A DNA stretch of 64,000 nt from assembly GCA_027924585.1 (NCBI GenBank), contig BSBM01000779.1, forward strand, positions 12,675,001 through 12,739,000. Direction: 5' to 3'. The notes beneath the pieces are model-generated. The model worked only from the letters and a program-made list of their open reading frames with translations, searched no databases and was not told where the DNA came from. The DNA comes from Larix kaempferi (taxonomy: Eukaryota > Streptophyta > Pinopsida > Pinales > Pinaceae). This document shows, in pieces, positions 55,268-64,000 of the stretch. Both the position numbers and the translations under genes were made by a program. Numbering within the stretch: position 1 is the first letter of the stretch; each line of letters starts with the position of its first letter.

Positions 55268-55725
55268 ATCACAACAGATCATGGAGCTGAGTATATCTCA
55301 CAGAGAAATTGAGTTACAATAAAAATTGCAGTAAAAAAGAGCAGACAATTGAACATGCATGAGAACTCAGATATGAACAAAATAATGTCACATGATCCAA
55401 TAATCAGTATAGTCAACAATGATGTTACAATGGAGAGAATTCAAATCACTTGGGAGAATTCGAGTCTTAATCTGTCTAGCATAGGAATTGTCACCACTGG
55501 AGTGCTCCGGAAGACCCAAACTCAACTCAATTGAACCTAATCTCATTTAACTGAAGACATAATTAGTTAAATGACCAAGGAGAGTGCATTAGTGATTTTA
55601 TCATGCAAATCACTCAGAAAAGGGTGCATGAGGCCACAATCAGTGGCAATCAGAGCATAAAACCCCCACAAGAGTCAGCTAACTCAGGTGGACTGAACTG
55701 GAACACTGAGTTAGCTCCTAAAATA

Positions 55726-55894
55726 TAGGGAATTGACTTAAGTGGTACTAAAATGATGCATGTAGGGTGCATTAGGTGGCTGATGGATCCTAGATGACAT
55801 CTGCACACCACTAGGGGGAAAATGGCATCATCAACTACTAGGAAAAAATAAATAATGCTAGGTAGGACAAGGATGGAGTATTAATTATCCTAAC
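55726..55894 (-). repeat. Inverted copy of the LTR start (right inverted arm)
   Basis: The reverse complement matches 55103-55267 at about nine in ten positions with a few short gaps (tagtagttgatgatgcca, ctaggatccatca, cctagcattatttatt). It stops two bases short of the TG start. 458 bases lie between the arms and show nothing recognisable. Confidence 0.85.
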
Positions 55895-57082
55895 GATAGG
55901 TCCATCTTAATCTGAATTTATAAACACCAAGAATGCTCAAATTTATTTAGATCTAGATTTAAGATGGATCTATGCCAATTAAAATTCACTTAAATCGTTC
56001 TGATAAATAATATATGTGTGAAGTTTTTCTATTGGTGAGTAAAACTAATTTCAAGAGTTAGCACCTTCCTTCTATTAAAAAATATTATAATATTAAATAT
56101 TCTGATATAGATATATATTATATATAGTATTTTTTTCCAAAAGAAAAAAATATTGTATTCACCGAAAGAGAATATACATATTTATGTCGCCTTGGAATGA
56201 TCAAAATAGATCAATACTATCTTTTCAAAATACCTATTTTTGTTCACCGACGGATTGTGCAGTCTCTAACCGAGGATCAAGTCAAAATGTACATAAAATG
56301 ATTATGCAAAGATTCTTTCAGAACATAACCATTTGACTCTATTTGCATAAATAACCAACAAAAAAAACAATATTTTTCCATCTTAGATGAAAGCCTACGT
56401 TAAGCCATAACTTAGTAATGGAAAGTCCAATGTAATGCCCCATATATTAAGCCCCTAGATATATGATTTAGACATTAAGGAACTAGGTTCCACGGCCATG
56501 ATTTGGACATTTTTTATATTATTAATTAATTAAATGAATTGGATCGATAAAGGCAACTAAAAGAGCAGGGGGGCCATGGTCCCACAAGTGAGGGGGTTGG
56601 GAGTTAGGAGTTGATTCTCACTCTGACACTACTCAAAGGACCCTAATTCTATTTATTTTGGTATGAGGGGATATTTCTAGACCTACTTCATTTGTTAGAA
56701 GGACCCCTTGCACTAATACACCCTCCTTGGAGTTTTGTGGATGACAAAATTTTATTTTTTTCCTAAGTGTCTAAATGTTATTCCCTCTCCTAGTATTTTC
56801 TAGGCATGATACATGAATACTTTTTTATTAATTTTTATTTCTGGGTTATTAGGGATAAATATGAGATAAGAATATCCTCTTCCTAATTTATGGGGACTGG
56901 ATCCTTGGTTTATGCCTCCATATCCCTTGATTTATACTTACACCTTGATTTTTTGCCTTTCATTGAGCAAGTGCACCCTCCTGGATTTTTTTCCTGGATT
57001 TTATCCTGATTTTCCTACCTCCTTCATTGAGCAAGTGCACCCTCCTTGCTTTTTTTTGGCTTTTCTCCTTGATTTGTGCCAC
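55895..57082. other. AT-rich stretch with one short direct repeat
   Basis: No gene recognised. The word ttcattgagcaagtgcaccc occurs at about 56961 and 57022, each followed by a T-run. TATA-like runs at 56084-56135. Confidence 0.6.
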
Positions 57083-57687
57083 TGTTAAATTTTGAGCATT
57101 AATTCACAATACTCTAGGATCTTCACTGAGAGAATAACATATACAGTATATCAATGCATAACAATAACAATAAGCATGACAAGCATCACAAGAATTAAAA
57201 GCACGAGAGACAAGAGACACAGAGTTTCCGTGGGGAAAACCCTAAGGTGAAAAAACCCCACAACTTCCTCAGAGATAGAGAGAGCAATGACTTAACCAAA
57301 GTACAACCAAAATACACTGAGATAGTCTCCTAGTAGCAGATGATCCTCCTCCTCACTAGTGTGCCACTTTCTGAGTGAGAGAGATATGACTTTCCGAATG
57401 ATCTAAATAGAGATCTCCTGATCTCTATTTATACTAACCTATTTTCCCAGTGACCTTATGGGGCCGACTTGTCTAGCTAGGTACATCCACAATATAATAT
57501 ATATTTCAGGGCCGACCCCACACATGGTGGTCTAATAACCCATCAGAAAGTACACACACTTGCGACACTTGTCAATCCACATGACGACACTTCCTTATAG
57601 AGGAATAACACATCTCTAATAAGGGTACAATAAATATATATGAAATACATAGATGAAATACATTCCAAAGTTACATATACATCAACA
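57083..57687 (-). repeat. Copia-3 3' LTR (605 bp)
   Basis: Minus strand TGTTGATG...to...CAAAATTTAACA. TATA box at 57425-57433. Homologous to the Copia-2 LTR. Confidence 0.93.
57425..57433 (-). promoter_or_regulatory. TATA box in Copia-3 LTR
   Basis: Minus strand TATAAATAG. Confidence 0.72.
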
Positions 57688-57715
57688 CACCCTCTTAACT
57701 AGGAAGGTATTTCTC
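57688..57715 (-). other. Copia-3 polypurine tract and conserved upstream word
   Basis: Minus strand AAGAGGGTG at the LTR edge, preceded by aataccttcctagtt, as in Copia-2 (50557-50583) and, with one base changed, in Copia-1 (3391-3416). Confidence 0.82.
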
Positions 57716-57930
57716 GACACAAATATGCTAGACAAGTCTTCTTCTAGGGATCATCGTCATCGTCATCGTCACTGCTGCTTCTATCTCAACCAATCTCTGA
57801 CTCTACTCGTCATAGGAATTTCTACAGAGCCAGTCCTTTTTCATACTGGATGTAGGCCCACCACCTGCAGGTCTTCGTCATCACTGGCCATATTGTGAAA
57901 TCCTCAGGACTTATTACGTGCGTCACAAAA

Positions 57931-58508
57931 CCTCGAAAGAGCATCCCAGGCTGTTACGAGCACACGACTCTACCTAAAGGATCTCCTAGGGCCATATTAT
58001 ATGTGACGTCACCACAAAACTTCGCAAGAGCATCCCAAGTTGTTACGAGCACACAGCTCTACCTATAAGATCTCCCAGGGACAGATTATATGTGGTCACC
58101 ACAAAACCTCGCAAGAGCATCCCAGGCTGTTACTAGCACACAGCTCTACCTATAGGATCTCCCAGGGAGAAATTATATGTGGTCATGGAAAAACCTCGCA
58201 AGAGCATCCCAGGACTTATTATGGGCACACAGCCCAACCTATCGGATCTCCCAGGGACATATTATATGCCATAGGACAAAACCTCGAAAGAGCATCTGCC
58301 AGATATCCCAGGGCCAGATTATATGCCATAGGCAAAACCTCGAAAGACTATATGCAAATCTCCCAGGGCCAAATTATATGTCCTCCCAGAGCAAAGCCTC
58401 GAAAGAGCATTTGCCAGATATCCCAGGGCCAAATTACATGCCATAGGAAAAACCTCGAAAGACTATTTGCAAATCTCCCAGGGCCAAATTATATGCTCAT
58501 CTGCAAAA
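57931..58508 (-). repeat. Copia-3 array with two unit lengths (about 87 and 56 bp)
   Basis: Units start at cctcg(a/c)aag at 57931, 58020, 58107, 58194, 58282, 58338, 58397 and 58453, with a last partial at 58509. The first four are 87-89 bp. The last four are 56-59 bp and alternate between two variants (agcat-tgccagatatc and actat-tgcaaatctc), making a two-unit higher-order repeat. All share cccaggg-ca-attatatg. Confidence 0.93.
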
Positions 58509-58525
58509 CCTGATCCACGGCCATA

Positions 58526-59100
58526 GAGTATCAACCTGATACTCACCATACATCAACCTGATGTACACATGATCATCCTGATCATCATCACTGCAACATC
58601 CTATTGCATGTCATCTGGAGCAACATCCTGAAGCTCGTCATCCATGATCATCCTGATCATATAATGCATCTACCTGATGCATACCAAGTATCTACCTGAT
58701 ACATATCATCATACATGATCCACCTGATCATACAGTGTATCCACTTGATACAAATACAAATACATGATACATATCACCATACATGATCCACCTGATCATA
58801 CAATGTATCCACCTGATACATATACATATACATGGTCTAAGCATCCAACATGATGCATATACAAAATACATACAAATGATCCTACTGATCATATCCAGCA
58901 TCCAACATGATGCGTACATACATATACATATAAATGATCCAACTGATCATATCCAGCGTCCAACATGATGCATACATACATATACATATAAATGATCCAA
59001 CTGATCATATCCAGCATCCAACATGATGCATACATACATATACATATAAATGATCCAATTGATCATATCCAGCATCCAACAGAACATCATCCTGATGCTC
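58526..59100 (-). repeat. Copia-3 stem-loop array
   Basis: At least twelve consecutive inverted repeats of the form stem-ATC, 5-6 nt loop, GAT-stem. Left part (58526-58860): stems GAGTATC, TACATC, ATGATC (five times in the array), ATGCATC, GTATC, TGTATC, with loops AACCT, ATCCT, TACCT, CACCT, CACTT. Right part: a regular 58-bp tandem unit (starts 58874, 58932, 58990, 59048) each with one ATGATC stem-loop and, in most, one GCATC-GATGC stem-loop. Confidence 0.92.
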
Positions 59101-59180
59101 ATCATCCAACGCTTACATCCACAGCTATGTGAAGGATCCTCCTTCCAACATGCTTGGAATGGCTTCAGCAAATGTGTCCA

Positions 59181-60335
59181 TCACTTCTTCCTCAAAGTGT
59201 CATCAATCTGAAGAACACCAAGCCTCTCTCTAAAGTACTCAAAATTCACCCTAGCTAGTGGCTTCGTCAGTACATCTGCAATCTGCTCGTCCGTCGAAAC
59301 ATACAGGAGCTTCACAGCTCCTCTCTGCACCATATCCCTGATATAGTGATATTTGATCTCTATGTGTTTCGACCTGTCATGAAACACTGGGTTCTCAAAT
59401 AGCTTCACACAACTCTGGTTATCAGAGAAGATACCAGTAGCATCCAATGGGAGATCAAATAACTCAGACAGTAGCTTCCGTAGCCATACTGCCTCACAAC
59501 TAGCTGAACAGGATGCAACATACTCTGCCTTAGCTGTACTCAGTGCTACGCAGGACAACTTCCTGCTAAACCAAGAGATCACACATGATCCCATACTGAA
59601 GCAGCATCTAGATGTGCTCTTCCTATCTGCAACACTGCCAGCCAAATCTGAATCAACATAACCCTGCAGGTTAAACTTTTGATTCGCTTCATACTTGAGC
59701 CCATAATCCATTGTACCCTTCAGGGACCTCAGAACATGCTTTACAGCAACCAGATGAACACTCCTCGGATCTGTCACGAACTGACTCAATGTGTTCACCA
59801 CAAAGCAAATATCTGGTCTCGTGTTCGTCAGGTACATCAAGGACCCAATCATCTGACGATACTTAGAGACATCAACCTGCTTAGATGAAGCATCACATAG
59901 AAGCTTCAGATTTGATGCCATAGGTGTGGCCATGGCCTTGCAATCCATCATCCCGAATCTCTTTAGGATATCTACTGTGTACTTCCATTGACCAAGGAAG
60001 ATCCCACCTGCACTCTGCCACACCTCCATACCTAGGAAATAATGCATCATTCCCAAATATTTCATATCGAACTCGGCAGCAAGCTTCCTCTTAGTATCTG
60101 CAATCAATCTGTCATCTCCTATTACAAATAAGTCATCCACATACAGGAGTAGAATCACAGGATTCCCTTCCTCAACCTTGTAGTAAAGGTTGGAATCTGC
60201 TTTACTCTTGGTAAAGCCCAAACTAGATAGGAAACTGTCCATCCTACCATACCAGGTTCTGGGAGCTTGTTTCAATCCATACAAGGCTTTCTTCAATCTG
60301 CACACATATGACTCCCTGTCATGTATTGGGACTGC
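59181..60335 (-). pseudogene. Copia-3 reverse transcriptase (C-terminal half) and RNase H
   Basis: One uninterrupted frame. Homology starts with PIHDRESYVCRLKKALYGLK near 60335, so about the first 240 residues of RT are absent. RT: KQAPRTWYGRMDSFLSSLGF, catalytic LYVDDLFVIGDD, LGMMHYFLGMEVW. RNase H: GYVDSDLAGSVADRKSTSRC, CVALSTAKAEYVASCSASCE, SDNQSCVKLFENPVFHDRSK, DEQIADVLTKPLARVNFEYF. Stop at 59181-59183. The missing RT half means no active enzyme. Confidence 0.93.
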
Positions 60336-61060
60336 ATCCCAAACATCTTCTTCATGATCGACGGATCATGGCATTCCATTTCTTCATCCCAGATCCTGGG
60401 AACTTCAATATCTTCAATAGATATCTTTGTTGCTGGAACAAATGTTGTAGTCCTTCTTTTGTAAGTGAAGATATATGGTCTTTCCTACAAAACAAGTTAA
60501 ATTGCATGATTAGAAACATCTCAGAATTTTCAGAACAAATTCTTTACACATAAAGAAATATGTCATGCAGTCATGTAGTTATCTTAGCCAATGCTTCAAT
60601 ACAACATTTATCCATGTTCCACAACTTTCTAGATTCCTTCTAGTCTCTACCAGAACATTGTTAAGAGTTTGCACTACTCCCAACATGTCAGCAAAGAGGT
60701 TTCATTCTAGATAAGTAGCACTGGAATGTTGTACAGTGCCATAGGCCACTTACCCATCACATGCATATTAGTAGTATCCTGTTCATTAATGCAATCATTC
60801 TAATATGCACAATACATCTCCTAAGCATAATATTATTTAAACAAAAATAGGCAAGAAATGATAATTGAAATACTTATCTTTGTTTGTTTGTTGGGTGGAC
60901 TCCCTCTGAGTCTTTGCTTCCTGGAAAGAGCTGTTGAAGTAGCTTCTTCTACACCTTTCTGTTGTGGAATGTAGGAAGATGGTCAACTCCCTCTAAAAAT
61001 ATGCATCCTTGCAGGAGTTGCTGAAGTGTGCTCCCTCTTGATCTTTGCTTCCTGGATTAC
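60336..61060 (-). other. Unrelated 0.7-kb block replacing the integrase tail and RT start
   Basis: The copia code on both sides breaks off here. On the minus strand the left edge reads aaggacag then GTAATC (at 61060), and 60486 reads ttttgtAG then gaaag, which look like splice donor and acceptor. The last 145 bases (60340-60484) stay open: RPYIFTYKRRTTTFVPATK, ISIEDIEVPRIWDEEMECH. I do not recognise this. The word agagggag, like the polypurine tract, occurs three times at 60900-61040. Confidence 0.6.
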
Positions 61061-61993
61061 CTGTCCTTGAACTTATATTCATCCTTGCTGACATCAATCT
61101 TCTTGAACCCTGGAAAGTATAATCTGTAAGCCTTCGAGATTTCACTGTAACCCACAAAGTTACCCTTCTTTCCTGAAGGATCTAGTTTATTCCTCTTTTC
61201 CTTTGGGACATGAGTGTATACTGGACAACCAAATATTCTGAGATGGCTGACTTCAGGTTTCTTACCAGAAAGGACCTCTTCTGGTATCTTGATGTCCAAT
61301 ATCTTGTGGGGTGTTCTGTTCTGCACATATATAGCTGTTCTAGCTACTTCTACCCATAGATGCATAGGTAGATCCTGGTCATGCAGCATTGCCCTTGCTG
61401 CTTCCATGATTGTTTTTTTTCTTCCTTTCTGCAACTCCATTCTGTTGAGGATTATAAGGAGAAGTCAACTCCCTCTTAATCCCTGAATCACTACAAAGTT
61501 TTTTTTTTAAGTCACCTGAGATGAATTCTCCACCATTGTCGGATCTGAATGTTTTGATCTTCTTGTCAGTTTGATTCTCCATCAAGGTTTTGAATTCCTT
61601 GAACTTATCAAACACCTCATCTTTGTTCTTCAAGAAGTATACCCAAGTCTTCCTAGAGAAGTCATCAATAAATGAGACATAGTAAACATACCCACTAAGA
61701 GAACTAGATGACATAGGACCACATACATCTGAGTGGATGATTTCCAGGATATCTTTGGCCTTGCTTTCACTACTTGGGAAAGCCTTCTTAATGTTCTTAC
61801 CTTTTGCACATCCTTTGCAAACAACTTCATGTTTGGTCTTGATTTCAGGAAGACCTTCTACAGCCTTGCTTGCAATGGGAAGTGCCCTATAGTGCATATG
61901 AGCAAGTCTTCTATGCCAAAGTTCACTTGGCTCCATGGATTTATGCACCATGGCATGTTCAGGTTGTCCCTTCAATTTATACAATCCTCCCTC
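61061..61993 (-). pseudogene. Copia-3 GAG-pre-integrase and integrase (frame change)
   Basis: ELWHRRLAHMHYRALPIA, CKGCAKGKNIKKAF, IIHSDVCGPMSSSSLSGYV (Asp 1), FIDDFSRKTWVYFLKNKDE, FRSDNGGEFISGDLKK (Asp 2), YNPQQNGVAERK (Glu). A frame change falls in an A-run (eight T on the + strand at 61413-61420). It continues AARAMLHDQDLPMHLWVEVA, RIFGCPVYTHVPKEKRNKLD, GNFVGYSEISKAYRLYFPG. All three catalytic residues are visible. Confidence 0.92.
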
Positions 61994-63250
61994 TTACTCT
62001 CCAATCACTACTGCATCATCTATGGTCTTTCCTTTTGGCCACATTAGGACTTGGCCATCCACAAATGTAACCCTCATACCTTTTGCATCCAATGCAGAGA
62101 TGGAGAGTAAGTTCTTCTTGAGACCAGGTACATAAAGGACTTCTTTCATCTTCAAAGATTTTCCAGAATCTAGGTTGTAGGAGGCTTCACCACTTCCTTT
62201 AATTGGGTATTGATAATCATCCCCAAGTTTCACCTTATGGGGTGATTCATGTTCAGATAGATTCACAAAAGATTCCTTAAACCCAGTCATGTGTTTGGAA
62301 GCCCCACTATCAATCAACCAATCATTACAACCATGGGAGATAATACCTGTGAGAGCAGAGATTAGAACATACTCTTCTTCACTTGATGAGTCATCATCAC
62401 TTTCTGCCCTAGCCTTCTTCTTTGGAGGTTCATCATCCTTGGCAGCATGAGCATGGAACTTTCTTTTTCTGCCCTTCTTCTTCTTGCTGAAGTGGTTTTT
62501 ATTATCCCTTTTGTTCTTGGGACAATCTGAAGCAAAGTGACCCTTCTCATTGCAAGTGAAGCATCTTAGATCCTTCTTATTCTTTTGATAGGATCTTTTG
62601 TAGCAAGAGTGCTCCTTCTTGGGCTTGCTTCTTTTGGTGTGAGTTGCAAGAGATTGATCTTCACCTCCCATCTTTTCCTCACGAGCTACAAGTCTAGCTT
62701 CTTCTTGAGAGAATTCCTCCCATAGTTTACTGAAAGAGATCAATTTCTTTCTTGCACAAATTCCTTGAATAAAGGAGTCCCATGACCTAGGTAGGCCATT
62801 CAGAGTGGTCATAACAACTTCACCATTGTCCACTACTTCATCCACAGCTTCAAGTTGCTCCTTGATTTGAGAGACCTTGGAGAAGTAAGATTGAATGGTT
62901 TCTCCATTCAACATCTTGACCCCTTTCAATTGATTCCGCAGAGTCATCTTCCAATTTATGTTCTTCCCTTCAAATACCTTGGTCAAAGAGTCAAACATCT
63001 CCTTGGGTGTCTTTAGAGAAGACACATGGGGTATGAGATGGTCTTTGATAGAATCAACAATGATTCTCTTTGCCTTGACCAAGTTCTTCTTATGCAATAC
63101 CTTGGCCTCTTCATCCTCTGGGATAGGGATGTCTTCTTTTATATATGAGTCCAACTCATTATCTTCCAGGATTAACCCAATCCTATACTTCCAAGCTCGG
63201 AAGTTATCAGCCCCTTCAAGCTTATCCTCAAGCTTGGTGTGGTGAGACAT
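61994..63250 (-). CDS. Copia-3 gag and protease (418 aa)
   Basis: Start chosen at MSHHTKLEDKLEGADNFRAW (ATG at 63250), the usual start of this gag type, rather than 16 codons upstream. The gag domain covers about residues 10-200. Zinc knuckle CFTCNEKGHFASDC (CX2CX4HX4C), then a Lys/Arg-rich stretch and an acidic DDDSSSEEE. Protease CNDWLIDSGASKHMTGF with DSG intact and VLYVPGLKKNLLSISAL. It ends at TAA 61994-61996, after which GAG-pre-integrase follows in frame, so the stop breaks a single gag-pol frame. Confidence 0.92.
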   Translation of the reverse strand: MSHHTKLEDKLEGADNFRAWKYRIGLILEDNELDSYIKEDIPIPEDEEAKVLHKKNLVKAKRIIVDSIKDHLIPHVSSLKTPKEMFDSLTKVFEGKNINWKMTLRNQLKGVKMLNGETIQSYFSKVSQIKEQLEAVDEVVDNGEVVMTTLNGLPRSWDSFIQGICARKKLISFSKLWEEFSQEEARLVAREEKMGGEDQSLATHTKRSKPKKEHSCYKRSYQKNKKDLRCFTCNEKGHFASDCPKNKRDNKNHFSKKKKGRKRKFHAHAAKDDEPPKKKARAESDDDSSSEEEYVLISALTGIISHGCNDWLIDSGASKHMTGFKESFVNLSEHESPHKVKLGDDYQYPIKGSGEASYNLDSGKSLKMKEVLYVPGLKKNLLSISALDAKGMRVTFVDGQVLMWPKGKTIDDAVVIGE

Positions 63251-63812
63251 CTTAAAGAGTACTTCAAATGGAAATAGAAAAGATTTAGGTCTTACCACTT
63301 GAAATGCTGAAAACTGGATCTGGTCCCGGATTAGGGTTTGTCGGAAAAACCCTAAAAATTCAAAATGTGAATTTCAAATTTCTGAAAGGATAGAAAGATG
63401 CACCTTCATGAGCTTATCAGCCTGGTGCATTTAGAATTTGAGATCAACAAAGTTTTACCCTTCAGATTTGTCTTTTTGTCCTCTTGGGTTCACTTGGGAG
63501 AGCCCTGAATTAGGGTTTGAGTTTCCCGGAGATCTACCTAGCCAAAAATCTTGATCCAAAGCTCTAAAATTCGATTTTTGCAAGGAGCTTCCAGCCGTGT
63601 CTTCAGATTCCAAAAATTCCTATTTTTGTGGAAACCCTAATTTTTAGGGCCAAATCTGAAAATGCTCAGAATTGAATTCTTATTGGATAGATAGATTCTC
63701 CTTGATGAGTAAAGTCAATCTACTATACTGCATTTCCAAAAATTGTGGAGAGAAACCCAATAAACAAGAAACTCAAGTTTCTGTCACTGCAAAATGTCTT
63801 TTTCTCAAGTTA
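63251..63812 (-). other. Copia-3 5' untranslated leader
   Basis: About 560 bases between primer site and gag ATG. Non-coding; aaaccctaa-type words occur twice (63340s and 63630s). Confidence 0.8.
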
Positions 63813-63824
63813 GCTCTGATGCCA
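63813..63824 (-). other. Copia-3 primer-binding site
   Basis: Minus strand TGGCATCAGAGC, one base off the initiator tRNA-Met complement, directly next to the 5' LTR. Confidence 0.88.
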
Positions 63825-64000
63825 TGTTAAATTTTGAGCATTAATTCACAATACTCTAGGATATTCACTGAGAGAATAACATATACAGTATATCAATGCA
63901 TAACAATCACAATAAGCATGACAAGCATCACAAGAATCAAAAGCATGAGAGATAAGAGACACAGAGTTTCCGTGGGGAAAACCCTAAGGTGAAAAAACCC
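63825..64000 (-). repeat. Copia-3 5' LTR, truncated by window end
   Basis: Matches 57083-57258 with a few differences (for example gatattc for gatcttc, aatcac for aataac). Confidence 0.93.

Larger units (their letters stand above)
57083..64000 (-). mobile_element. Copia-3: nearly complete Ty1/copia element, 5' LTR cut by window end
   Basis: Minus strand: 5' LTR (63825 to beyond 64000), primer site, leader, gag-protease, integrase, an unrelated 0.7-kb block, RT/RNase H, two arrays, polypurine tract, 3' LTR (57083-57687). Left flank gccac (57078-57082) is the candidate target copy. The first 176 bases of the two LTRs differ at only a few positions, so this is among the youngest copies here, but a stop, a frame change and the replaced block disable it. 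Confidence 0.95.

Noticed and set aside
57931-58508. CRISPR-like look of evenly spaced repeats
   Set aside because: The whole unit is repeated with no unique spacers, and the setting is a plant retrotransposon.
58040-58513. 157-codon open frame on the + strand in the Copia-3 array
   Set aside because: It is translation of tandem units on the strand opposite to the element, with no domain.
1-64000. tRNA genes
   Set aside because: Only tRNA-complementary primer sites of 12-19 bases were found; no cloverleaf was recognised by eye. A tRNAscan-SE run would settle it.

Overview
This window looks like plant nuclear DNA, almost certainly from a large, repeat-rich genome. It is AT-rich and is made nearly entirely of retrotransposons of plant type: Ty1/copia, Ty3/gypsy (including a chromodomain-bearing chromovirus) and an RNase H-bearing L1-like LINE. 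No intact host gene, tRNA, rRNA, CRISPR array or bacterial feature was seen. A gymnosperm or other giant-genome seed plant would fit, but the sequence alone does not settle the species.

Left part (1-25.3 kb) is a nest of elements that can be read layer by layer. The oldest layer is a decayed gypsy element on the + strand (Gypsy-A), found as RNase H and integrase at 3974-5130 and continuing at 24418-25253. It was hit twice. A copia element (Copia-1) sits at its left edge, with its 3' LTR at 3417-3973 and its 5' end outside the window. A second, complete gypsy chromovirus (Gypsy-B, minus strand, 5131-24412) landed in the integrase gene, with 4.1-kb LTRs and a perfect 5-bp target-site duplication. 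Gypsy-B was in turn invaded between its 5' LTR and gag by a complete copia element (Copia-B, minus strand, 14020-20244), with 458-bp LTRs and a TATAT duplication.

Middle part (25.3-43.5 kb) holds degraded pieces: a gypsy protease/RT/RNase H remnant (Gypsy-C), two solo LTRs, a LINE ORF1 remnant on the + strand (30.7-32.0 kb), and a longer LINE on the minus strand (35.6-41.8 kb) with ORF1, endonuclease, RT and RNase H, split by one of the solo LTRs. A G+C-richer island at 28.15-29.04 kb is the only stretch that looks like possible low-copy host DNA.

Right part (43.5-64 kb) carries a minus-strand gypsy of Athila/Tat-like type (Gypsy-D, with primer-binding site and 5' LTR), the 3' end of a copia element (Copia-2) inserted in the gag of an old copia (Copia-C), an inverted pair of LTR-like arms, and a nearly complete minus-strand copia element (Copia-3, 57083 to the window end).

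The most unusual signal is shared by Copia-1, Copia-2 and Copia-3, which are relatives by LTR promoter, LTR motifs and RNase H sequence. Between the RNase H stop and the polypurine tract, where most copia elements have almost nothing, each carries 0.7-1.5 kb built of tandem arrays, and the main array differs from copy to copy. In Copia-3 one array is a string of short stem-loops with a near-constant 5-nt loop and stems that differ but stay complementary. In Copia-1 the repeat unit carries a 7-bp stem with a GAAA loop. This looks like a fast-evolving, hairpin-rich 3' region of a retrotransposon family.
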